Below are positions 6,661-11,490 of a DNA stretch of 11,490 nucleotides, piece by piece. The DNA is taken from the NCBI GenBank assembly GCA_964548875.1, contig CAZJSP010000017.1, positions 1 to 11,490 on the forward strand, given 5' to 3'. The translations under genes were made by a program, and so were the position numbers. The stretch comes from CAYSZX01 sp964548875 (GTDB taxonomy: Bacteria > Patescibacteriota > Minisyncoccia > Minisyncoccales > JANBVM01). Every line of letters begins with the position of its first letter. Position 1 is the stretch's first letter. Below the pieces are notes generated by a model, which was given only the letters and a program-made list of their open reading frames with translations, had not been told where the DNA came from and made no database searches.

Positions 6661-6765
6661 ATGGAAAAAATAGCTAATTTTTTAAATAAATTAGAAAAAA
6701 TAAAAAAGATTCAAAGATTTGCTAGTGTTAAAAATAAATATAGCCGATTCTATTTGCTTAGATAA
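6661..6765 (+). pseudogene. Short ATG-initiated ORF, possible 5' part of a frameshifted gene
   Basis: An ATG at 6661 opens a 34-codon frame for a lysine-rich helical peptide (MEKIANFLNKLEKIKKIQRF, then 14 more residues), which stops at TAA 6763-6765. The next open frame, +1 relative to this one, continues through the same place with similar helical, lysine-rich character. Shifting near 6750-6762 would fuse the two into about 97 residues. A frameshifted gene is plausible, but chance ORFs in AT-rich DNA cannot be excluded. The gap 6554-6660 holds nothing else I can support. Confidence 0.3.
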
Positions 6766-6952
6766 AGTTAAAGAATTGAGAAAATTTATTGAAATTGAGA
6801 AAATGATATCTATTGATAATGAAAAAGAGAAGCAGAAAGCTAAGCAAGAATGTCTTGATTTGCTTAATTATTTATCTCCGAACAGCATGATTACGAACAA
6901 GAAATATGGAAACTTAATTCAAGAGATTATGAATGAGAGGAAAACAAGCTAA
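6719..6952 (+). CDS. Small hypothetical protein, possibly the 3' part of a frameshifted gene
   Basis: The open frame gives up to 77 residues, with only a TTG available as an early start and the first internal ATG at residue 29 (6803-6805). From about residue 15 it is a charged helical protein (DKVKELRKFIEIEKM, then a KEKQKAKQE stretch and LLNYLSP), more protein-like than the first 14 residues. This pattern supports a true beginning in the overlapping ATG frame at 6661. I recognise no family. It lies between the Nudix gene and a converging minus-strand operon, with no clear promoter of its own. It may be a small real gene, a decayed gene or noise. Confidence 0.35.
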   Translation: MLVLKINIADSICLDKVKELRKFIEIEKMISIDNEKEKQKAKQECLDLLNYLSPNSMITNKKYGNLIQEIMNERKTS

Positions 6953-7044
6953 AGTTTTTAATTGTTTTGGTGAGTCTAAATGTGTTTTGTCCTCTTATTT
7001 ATGAGACCTAAAAGATCTATTTAAAACGTAGGACTAGAATGGTT

Positions 7045-7950
7045 TCAGATATTAATTGACAAAGGCTGATTTAATTTCAGCTTTTTTATTATTTTAAGTG
7101 CTTTTAAAACACTTTTCTCTTTATCTTTAATTTCTAAAATTAAATCACACTTAACCCCCTTGATTATTTTTAAAAATTTCTTAAATTCTTTCTCATTAAG
7201 AGTTTTTGCATGAGCCCCCCTTCTTTTTGTTGGGTCTTGTGAACTATAATGGATAACAGGCAAACCGTCTCTATTCCAAGTTTTATTAGCTTTAATAATA
7301 TCTTTTTTTAAATTATTATTTTTATTCTTGAGCTTGTAGTGAAAAACATCAATAGTAATTGGTATTTTTATTTTTTTATTAATTTTTAAACAATCTGTAA
7401 GACTATAAGATCTTTCATCGTTTTCGATAACAAGTCTTTTTTTAATAGAAATAGGAAGCTTTTTATAGTTTTTAATAAATCTTTTAATAGCTTTTTCTTT
7501 ATTGTTATAAATACCTCCCACATGAATATTAATTTTTGCAGAATAATTTAAACCTAAAGAGTTTAAAAAATCATTATGATACTGAAGCTCTTTAATTGTT
7601 TTTTTAATAACTTTTTGATTTGGAGAATTTAAAATAGTAAAAGGTCCTGGATGCATTGTAATTCTAATATTGTTCTCTTTAATAAAATTGCCAATTTTCT
7701 TAAATTCTTTCTTAAATTCTTCTTGCCAATTAAAATCACAAATTTTATGAGATGCGAAAGGTATAATTCCTGAACCAATTCTAAAAAATAAAATATTGTT
7801 TTTTAAATTATAATTTAAAATCTTTTCTAAGCACTCAAGATTAGATTTTATTTTCTTTTTTAGTTTTTTAGATGAATAGGATTTTAAACGAAATGTAGAA
7901 GAAGGAGTACAATCTACGCTATAATTTAATCCTGCATAACCAATTCTCAT
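7045..7950 (-). CDS. uvsE: UV damage endonuclease (UvdE/UvsE family)
   Basis: This enzyme nicks DNA 5' of UV photoproducts to start alternative excision repair. From the ATG at 7950 it has 301 residues, usual for bacterial forms, and opens with the family hallmark MRIGYAGLN; a TTG four codons upstream is in frame but less likely. TIM-barrel metal ligands are visible in order: FRIGSGIIPFASH (H68), TMHPGPF (H100), NIHVGG (H143), IEND (E176), DVFH (D201, H204), IHYSS (H234), GAHA (H247) and ILEI (E273). In Thermus UvdE the residue two before the equivalent of H234 is a modified lysine; here it is V232. The protein is lysine-rich (pI clearly basic). It is the last gene of the leftward group, 56 bases after the small membrane protein, and may have its own weak promoter. 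Confidence 0.88.
   Translation of the reverse strand: MRIGYAGLNYSVDCTPSSTFRLKSYSSKKLKKKIKSNLECLEKILNYNLKNNILFFRIGSGIIPFASHKICDFNWQEEFKKEFKKIGNFIKENNIRITMHPGPFTILNSPNQKVIKKTIKELQYHNDFLNSLGLNYSAKINIHVGGIYNNKEKAIKRFIKNYKKLPISIKKRLVIENDERSYSLTDCLKINKKIKIPITIDVFHYKLKNKNNNLKKDIIKANKTWNRDGLPVIHYSSQDPTKRRGAHAKTLNEKEFKKFLKIIKGVKCDLILEIKDKEKSVLKALKIIKKLKLNQPLSINI
7062..7094 (+). terminator. Probable terminator of the rightward genes, inside the opposing gene's end
   Basis: AAGGCTGA (7062-7069) pairs with TCAGCTTT (7077-7084), with one G-U wobble, around a 7-base loop, and a T-rich run follows. The direction fits transcripts coming from the Nudix side. It lies within the last codons of the UV endonuclease gene, which reads the other way. 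The gap 6953-7044 holds nothing else I can support. Confidence 0.5.
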
Positions 7951-8006
7951 AATTTTTAACAATACTATTTACTCTTAATTTAAGATTTTTTTAGTAGACA
8001 AATATT

Positions 8007-8234
8007 TTAATTAGCTGGCCAAGGTAAAACTTTAAAATAATACAAGACAAAACCAATCCATAATGTTAGACATAAATAAAGGGAGACCCATCCTTTTGAT
8101 AAAGGAAAAACTTTAGCAAAACCGTTGAATTTATCTTGATACCATTGATAATATGGCTTTTGCCAAGCCAAAATAACAGCTCCAATACTATCTATTAAAA
8201 GAACATAAAAAATAATAGCAAAAAAATTAAGCAT
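8007..8234 (-). CDS. Small two-helix membrane protein
   Basis: The 75-residue product has hydrophobic segments at about 2-23 and 48-69, separated by an aromatic, basic loop (WQKPYYQWYQDKFNGFAKVFPLSKGW), which suggests both ends on one side of the membrane. It starts with ATG 14 bases after the LOG gene stop and is read in the same direction, so it is very likely in that operon. I recognise no family and no catalytic residues. It could be a conserved membrane component specific to the lineage; nothing ties it to the enzymes around it beyond position. Confidence 0.6.
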   Translation of the reverse strand: MLNFFAIIFYVLLIDSIGAVILAWQKPYYQWYQDKFNGFAKVFPLSKGWVSLYLCLTLWIGFVLYYFKVLPWPAN

Positions 8235-8248
8235 TTTTTAATTAGTAG

Positions 8249-8944
8249 CTATTTTGATAGTTTTTTAATAAGCTCATGAGCCTCTTCAGCCGAATCAACT
8301 AGCTGGAAAATTTCTAGGTTTTGTTTTTTTATTGCTTTGTTTTTTAGATAAACTTCAGATTGAAGCCAATCAAAAAGAGGTTGCCAATATTCTTTGCCGA
8401 CAACGATAACCGGAACATTTTGAGCGGTTTTTTTAGTTTGGATTAAGGTAAGCATTTCAAAAAATTCATCTAGAGTCCCAAATCCTCCCGGAAAGAAAAC
8501 ATAGAATTTTGCTGAAAAAGAAAGAATTAATTTTCTAGTAAAGAAATAATGAAAGCTAATTCCTCTTGTAATATATTTATTCCTTCTTTCTCTGTTTCCA
8601 GGCAGCTGAATATTAATTCCTACTGATTCGCCTTTTGCTTCAGACGCTCCCCTATTAGCTGCTTCCATAATACCAGGACCACCTCCTGTTACGATAGAAT
8701 AACCGTCTTTTGCTAATAGTTTTCCTAATTTTCTAGCTTCTTTATAGTAATGGTTGTCAGAATCAAAACTAGAGGAACCAAAAACAGTAATGCTTTCTTT
8801 TAAATCAGCTAAGAAATCAAAACCATCAATAAGCTCGGCCATTATTTTAAATATTTTCCACTGAAATGTTTCTCTAAAGTCCTCCTCAACTGGAGGTAGT
8901 TCTGGATCAGGATAAAGATTTTTTTCTTTTCTTTTTTTATTCAT
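8249..8944 (-). CDS. LOG-family (TIGR00730) nucleotide phosphoribohydrolase
   Basis: This 231-residue cytoplasmic Rossmann-fold protein is of the lysine decarboxylase-like/LOG family. Members split the N-glycosidic bond of nucleoside 5'-monophosphates, releasing a base and ribose 5-phosphate; plant LOG makes cytokinins this way. Visible motifs are VFGSSS (54-59), VTGGGPGIMEAANRG (85-99), R137-K138, and the family's PGGFGTLDE (152-160) with the catalytic glutamate. The first 45 residues form a polar N-terminal extension and a helix (QWKIFKIMAELIDGF) typical of the longer LOG-type proteins. The ATG lies 8 bases inside the end of deoC, so translation is probably coupled. The substrate in this organism is unknown; the old name lysine decarboxylase is misleading. 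Confidence 0.85.
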   Translation of the reverse strand: MNKKRKEKNLYPDPELPPVEEDFRETFQWKIFKIMAELIDGFDFLADLKESITVFGSSSFDSDNHYYKEARKLGKLLAKDGYSIVTGGGPGIMEAANRGASEAKGESVGINIQLPGNRERRNKYITRGISFHYFFTRKLILSFSAKFYVFFPGGFGTLDEFFEMLTLIQTKKTAQNVPVIVVGKEYWQPLFDWLQSEVYLKNKAIKKQNLEIFQLVDSAEEAHELIKKLSK

Positions 8945-9590
8945 TTTTTGTTTTTACAATATTAACTCCGCTACTTGCCCCAATAATATCTGCTCCGGCA
9001 TCAATCATCATTTTTGCATCTTCGAAATTTCCAATTTTAGCGGAAGCTTTAATAAGAAGGCCGGGAGCTGACTCTTTCATTATTTTGACATGAAGAGCTT
9101 TTTCTTTTAATTGTCTTTTTTCTAAAGGATCTTTTTCAGTAGCACTTTTAACGCAAATTGCTCCCGACTCTTTTACTATTTCTGAAGCTTTTTTAATTTC
9201 TTGATCTGTTAAAAATCCTGAACCGATAATTACTTTGGTTGGTAAAATTTTAGATATTTCAGTTAGGTCTTTTAAAACCTTGTCATATCTTTCATGTTTT
9301 AAATCAACAATATTCATAACTACATCGAGTTCATCAGCTCCATCTTCTTTGGCTTTTTGACAGGCTTTAATTCTATCTTCATGAGAACTTAATCCCATTG
9401 GAGGGTCTATTAAAACAATAACTAGCATATCTGTTCCTTCTAACTCTTTTTTAACAAGACCAACCCACTTTGGCCTAACATCAACACCTCGGAAACCATA
9501 TTTTTTGGCTTCATCGCAAGTTTTTTTAATATCTTCAGCTGTAGCCTGAAGATTAATATTGGTATGATCAATTAGTTTAGCTATATTCAT
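8937..9590 (-). CDS. deoC: Deoxyribose-phosphate aldolase family protein, divergent
   Basis: DeoC cleaves 2-deoxyribose 5-phosphate into acetaldehyde and glyceraldehyde 3-phosphate through a Schiff base. This 217-residue protein opens with IAKLIDHTN. It has ELDVVMN (D89, matching E. coli D102), CVKSATE (K148, matching the Schiff-base lysine K167), IKAS (K181, matching K201) and GADIIGASSG (199-208). Two phosphate-contacting loops differ from the usual form: STG after the Schiff-base lysine reads SATE, and the GGIRT-type loop after K181 reads AKIGN. The catalytic set is therefore present while phosphate binding may be altered. The gene is preceded by an extended -10 promoter and overlaps the LOG gene by 8 bases. 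It could be a true DeoC in a divergent lineage or an aldolase with another substrate. Confidence 0.82.
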   Translation of the reverse strand: MNIAKLIDHTNINLQATAEDIKKTCDEAKKYGFRGVDVRPKWVGLVKKELEGTDMLVIVLIDPPMGLSSHEDRIKACQKAKEDGADELDVVMNIVDLKHERYDKVLKDLTEISKILPTKVIIGSGFLTDQEIKKASEIVKESGAICVKSATEKDPLEKRQLKEKALHVKIMKESAPGLLIKASAKIGNFEDAKMMIDAGADIIGASSGVNIVKTKNE

Positions 9591-9620
9591 TTTGTTTTTA
9601 TTAATTAAATAATTAAGACT

Positions 9621-9629
9621 ATTATAACA
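9621..9629 (-). promoter_or_regulatory. Extended -10 promoter of the deoC operon
   Basis: Read on the minus strand the site is TGTTATAAT, a perfect extended -10 (TGn plus TATAAT). The -35 position (CTTAAT) is poor. Initiation near 9614 would leave about 24 bases of leader before the deoC ATG at 9590. Confidence 0.6.
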
Positions 9630-9644
9630 TCTTTTAGTTAAAAA

Positions 9645-9905
9645 TTAAGGCTCTTTCTTAATTTCATAAATAAAATCTTTAATTCTTTTTTTGTGTTTGA
9701 ATTTAACAAGGAGGTTAATTCTCTTTCCTCCAGAGGTTTCTATTATGATATGAGGAGAATAAAAAATATCTAAATAAACAGAAGCAATTTTATCAATAGG
9801 AATTGTTTTTTCTCCAACCAAACCAAAAAAAGGACAATATGATAAATACTGAGGATAAATTTTTACTTTTGAACCTAAAAAAGAAGTTTGAAATAGAGGC
9901 TTCAT
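9645..9905 (-). CDS. Small PH-like beta-rich protein
   Basis: From the ATG at 9905 the product has 86 residues; a TTG three codons upstream is in frame but less likely. It is built of alternating beta strands (SKVKIYPQYLSYCPFFG, then EKTIPIDKIASVYLD, then PHIIIETSGGKRINLLV) and a final basic helix (KHKKRIKDFIYEI). This layout resembles bacterial PH-like domains, where a strand-loop with an IPIDKI-type turn is typical, and the helix closes the barrel. There is no membrane segment. It ends 54 bases before the deoC start. The two genes probably have separate promoters. The fold is inferred and the function unknown. Confidence 0.6.
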   Translation of the reverse strand: MKPLFQTSFLGSKVKIYPQYLSYCPFFGLVGEKTIPIDKIASVYLDIFYSPHIIIETSGGKRINLLVKFKHKKRIKDFIYEIKKEP

Positions 9906-9907
9906 AA

Positions 9908-9937
9908 TTGACAATTTAGTTGTTTATCTTATATAGT
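9908..9937 (+). promoter_or_regulatory. Promoter of the 47-residue protein gene
   Basis: TTGACA (9908-9913) is a perfect -35 and TATAGT (9932-9937) a 5/6 -10, with an 18-base spacer. Initiation near 9944 would leave about 22 bases before the ATG at 9966. The site overlaps the leader of the divergent PH-like gene. Confidence 0.65.
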
Positions 9938-9952
9938 AACTCTATAAAAATA

Positions 9953-9958
9953 ATTATA
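9953..9958 (-). promoter_or_regulatory. Possible -10 of the PH-like gene
   Basis: The minus strand reads TATAAT here, about 48 bases before the ATG at 9905, with no good -35. It interleaves with the rightward promoter at 9908-9937, so the two divergent genes would share one short control region. Confidence 0.35.
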
Positions 9959-9965
9959 CAATTCA

Positions 9966-10109
9966 ATGCCTTACAAAAGAACAAAAGCAACCGTTTTTAG
10001 AAAAAAAAGAGGAAGTTGGACTAAGGTGAAAACCTGCAAGAGCGCTAAAAAAGCCAAAACAATGGTTGAAAGATTTAACAAGAAAGAAGAGGAGGCTAAA
10101 AGAAGATAG
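9966..10109 (+). CDS. 47-residue basic protein
   Basis: This ORF gives a 47-residue product starting MPYKRTKATVFRKKRGSW and ending in a lysine/arginine-rich helix. About 19 of 47 residues are Lys or Arg, and it has no membrane segment. It is preceded at a sensible distance by the best promoter in the window, which supports real expression. I recall short basic proteins opening MPYKR or MPFKR with a KK-GxW motif in candidate-phyla genomes, but know of no function. The charge suggests RNA, ribosome or DNA binding. Its TAG stop directly abuts the TAG of the opposing protease gene at 10110, giving the shared palindrome TAGCTA. Confidence 0.65.
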   Translation: MPYKRTKATVFRKKRGSWTKVKTCKSAKKAKTMVERFNKKEEEAKRR

Positions 10110-11132
10110 CTATTTTCTTTCGGTTAGTCCCGCTTTTAATTCAATTTTCTTGTCTCCTCTCAAGACTTTTAAATTCACAACATCTCCGATGTTGTGTTTT
10201 TGTAATATTCTATCCAAAGAATTTTCTTCATCTATTTTTTCTCCATCACAGGATAAAATAACATCATAAGTCTGTAGCCCTGCCTTATCAGCTGGAGAGT
10301 TTTTTACAACAGCCTCTTCTCCCAATCTTTCCCTTAAAATCATTGCTCCATAATCAACGGGTATTTTATTGGTACGAGCGGTTTTTTCGTTAAGAACAAA
10401 ATATTTAATTCCTAAGAAGGGTTTTTTAATTTTTCCATATTTTTTAACTTCTTTTATGTCTTCTTTGGCATAGTTAATAGGGATTGCAAAACCAATATTC
10501 TGACTCCCCTTAATTACCGCTGTATTAACCCCTATAGCCTTACCCTGCATATTAACTAATGGGCCTCCGCTGTTACCGGGGTTAATAGCAGCATCTGTTT
10601 GAATTAAGCCCCTTAAACTAGTTGTTTGAGATATACCAGTATAAGCTTTTATTTTCCTACTTAGCCCAGAAACTATTCCTGCAGAAAGGGTGTCATCAAA
10701 TTCTCCTAAGGGATTGCCAATAGCTACGACTGTTTCTCCTAATTCTGTTTTAGAAGAATCTCCTAATTCAAGATAGGGAAATTTTTTACCTTCTATTTTT
10801 AAAATAGCAATATCAATTAAGGGTTCTTTAGCTAATATCTTAGCTTTATATTTTTCTTTTGGACCAATAATTACCGTATAACTAGCAGAAGGATCTTTAA
10901 TCACATGGCTACAGGTTAAAACAAGACCATCTGAAGAAATAATAAAGCCTGAGCCTCCCCCTATTTTAATTTGTTGTTTTTTACTGTTATCTTTTGGTAA
11001 TAATAGTTCTTGAACGCCGAAAGGAAGCGAATAAAAATCTTCTATTTTAGGCAGATCTTTTGAAACCACAATAGTAATAACAGCCGGGCAGGCTTTTTTT
11101 GCTATTTTAACTATAGGAGATTTATTTTGCAT
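10110..11132 (-). CDS. HtrA/Deg-type serine protease with one PDZ domain, no signal peptide
   Basis: This 340-residue protein is of the trypsin-like S1C family. The triad is visible: LTCSHVI (H76), LIDIAILKI (D107) and NPGNSGGPL (S188), with the usual TDAAINPG lead-in. A PDZ domain follows from about 237, with GAMILRERL in place of the common carboxylate-binding loop and SPADKAGLQTYDVILSCDG at about 278-296. Unlike DegP, DegQ and most Gram-positive HtrA proteins, it has neither signal peptide nor membrane anchor. The start is secure because an in-frame TAA lies nine bases upstream (11139-11141), so no hidden N-terminus exists in this frame. It is therefore predicted to be cytoplasmic, or exported by another route. 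A role in quality control is typical of the family. The gene has its own extended -10 promoter. Confidence 0.9.
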   Translation of the reverse strand: MQNKSPIVKIAKKACPAVITIVVSKDLPKIEDFYSLPFGVQELLLPKDNSKKQQIKIGGGSGFIISSDGLVLTCSHVIKDPSASYTVIIGPKEKYKAKILAKEPLIDIAILKIEGKKFPYLELGDSSKTELGETVVAIGNPLGEFDDTLSAGIVSGLSRKIKAYTGISQTTSLRGLIQTDAAINPGNSGGPLVNMQGKAIGVNTAVIKGSQNIGFAIPINYAKEDIKEVKKYGKIKKPFLGIKYFVLNEKTARTNKIPVDYGAMILRERLGEEAVVKNSPADKAGLQTYDVILSCDGEKIDEENSLDRILQKHNIGDVVNLKVLRGDKKIELKAGLTERK

Positions 11133-11155
11133 TTTTATTTAAATTATTTTTAATT

Positions 11156-11164
11156 ATTATAGCA
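11156..11164 (-). promoter_or_regulatory. Extended -10 promoter of the protease gene
   Basis: The minus strand reads TGCTATAAT, a perfect extended -10, with a weak -35. Initiation near 11149 would leave a leader of about 17 bases containing no Shine-Dalgarno motif. Confidence 0.6.
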
Positions 11165-11189
11165 CTCTTAAATTTTTTTTAAAAAGTTA

Positions 11190-11218
11190 TTGTAATTAAC
11201 ATTTTGTTTTGTTATTAT
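11190..11218 (+). promoter_or_regulatory. Promoter of the tRNA cluster
   Basis: TTGTAA (11190-11195), a 17-base spacer and TATTAT (11213-11218) match the consensus at 4/6 and 5/6. Initiation near 11225 would lie about 12 bases before tRNA-Arg. It is back to back with the protease promoter. Confidence 0.5.
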
Positions 11219-11236
11219 ATTCTTAATTTCGGGTTT

Positions 11237-11308
11237 GTCCCTGTAGTTCAACGGATAGAACGGCAACCTCCTAAGTTGCAGATGGAGGTTCAATTCCTCC
11301 CGGGGACA
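11237..11308 (+). tRNA. tRNA-Arg(CCT)
   Basis: The cloverleaf is complete. The acceptor GTCCCTG pairs with CGGGGAC (one T-G wobble), and the D stem is GTTC/GAAC. The anticodon stem GCAAC/GTTGC carries the loop CTCCTAA with anticodon CCT (11270-11272), and the T stem GGAGG/CCTCC carries the loop TTCAATT. It reads AGG. CCA is not encoded: the discriminator A is followed by CAC. Confidence 0.95.
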
Positions 11309-11322
11309 CAGGGATAAAGTAG

Positions 11323-11396
11323 GGGCCCATGGCTCAGTTGGCTAGAGCGTCGGTATGGCATACCGAAGGTCGAGGGTTCAAGTCCCTCTGGGTCCA
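11323..11396 (+). tRNA. tRNA-Ala(GGC)
   Basis: The cloverleaf is complete. The acceptor GGGCCCA pairs with TGGGTCC and includes the G3-U70 wobble that marks alanine tRNAs. The D stem is GCTC/GAGC. The anticodon stem TCGGT/ACCGA carries the loop ATGGCAT with anticodon GGC, and the T stem is GAGGG/CCCTC. It follows tRNA-Arg after 14 bases. CCA is not encoded. Confidence 0.96.
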
Positions 11397-11438
11397 CAAG
11401 TCTTTTAAAATTTTGGCAAAGTATTAAGATAATATTAT

Positions 11439-11490
11439 GCCGCGGTAGCTCAGTGGTAGAGCATTTCTCTGAAAAAGAAAGGGTCGGTAG
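11439..11490 (+). tRNA. tRNA-Phe(GAA), 5' part, cut by the window end
   Basis: The acceptor strand GCCGCGG, D stem GCTC/GAGC, and anticodon stem TTTCT/AGAAA with loop CTGAAAA (anticodon GAA, 11471-11473) are present. The T arm and 3' acceptor strand lie beyond 11490. Confidence 0.9.

Noticed and set aside
6626..6673. 15-codon ATG frame before the possible frameshifted gene
   Set aside because: Too short to support on its own; mentioned only as part of the decayed-looking region.
7951..7962. TTG start adding four residues to the UV endonuclease
   Set aside because: The family typically begins MRIGYA, and an ATG stands exactly there at 7950.
9906..9914. TTG start adding three residues to the PH-like protein
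   Set aside because: The ATG at 9905 is a more usual start, and neither has a Shine-Dalgarno motif to argue otherwise.
10066..10269. Plus-strand open frame of 67 codons
   Set aside because: It overlaps both the 47-residue gene and the well-supported protease gene; the product is not protein-like.
1..11490. Alternative genetic code with TGA as an amino acid (known in some candidate phyla)
   Set aside because: TGA ends the ferredoxin, helical-protein and Nudix genes at sensible places, and no gene has internal TGA.
1..11490. CRISPR array, insertion sequence or prophage
   Set aside because: I see no regularly spaced repeats, transposase, integrase or terminal inverted repeats; the tRNA cluster shows no duplicated 3' end that would mark an attachment site.

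Overview
The window is AT-rich, gene-dense bacterial DNA that uses TGA as a stop codon. Genes are short and often overlap or abut. Almost none is preceded by a Shine-Dalgarno motif; A/T-rich leaders stand in their place. tRNA genes do not encode CCA. Several proteins look like the small-genome candidate phyla radiation (Patescibacteria, perhaps a Parcubacteria-type lineage). This placement is an inference from style and from remembered family resemblance, not from a marker gene.

Region 1 (1-4887, + strand) is a tight run of eight genes: the tail of an upstream gene, a DUF318/ArsP-type permease, a two-cluster ferredoxin, a thioredoxin domain fused to a DsbD/CcdA-like membrane domain, a membrane-anchored CPAC thioredoxin-like protein, a membrane protein with an exported CPIC motif, an all-helical protein ending in CCIE, and a membrane-anchored protein resembling a small solute-binding fold. 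Spacing runs from an 8-base overlap to 31 bases. Every complete product carries conserved-looking paired or clustered cysteines. The simplest reading is a thiol/electron relay across the membrane, possibly linked to a metal or metalloid permease. This is the best candidate for an undescribed system here.

Region 2 (4888-6553, + strand) holds three nucleotide or triphosphate hydrolase families: a MazG-like pyrophosphohydrolase with its own promoter and terminator, then a CYTH triphosphatase-like protein and a Nudix hydrolase that look co-transcribed. Region 3 (6554-7044) is a weakly coding stretch with two short, out-of-frame, overlapping ORFs that may be a frameshifted gene. It ends at a probable terminator inside the end of the opposing gene.

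Region 4 (7045-9905, - strand) reads leftward: a small PH-like protein, a divergent deoxyribose-phosphate aldolase (deoC) overlapping a LOG-family nucleotide phosphoribohydrolase, a two-helix membrane protein, and a UV damage endonuclease. LOG and DeoC can be connected through (deoxy)ribose-5-phosphate.

Region 5 (9906-11490) has a divergent promoter region driving a 47-residue basic protein. This gene abuts, tail to tail, an HtrA-type serine protease that lacks any signal peptide. Beyond it is a tRNA cluster: Arg(CCT), Ala(GGC) and a Phe(GAA) cut by the window end.
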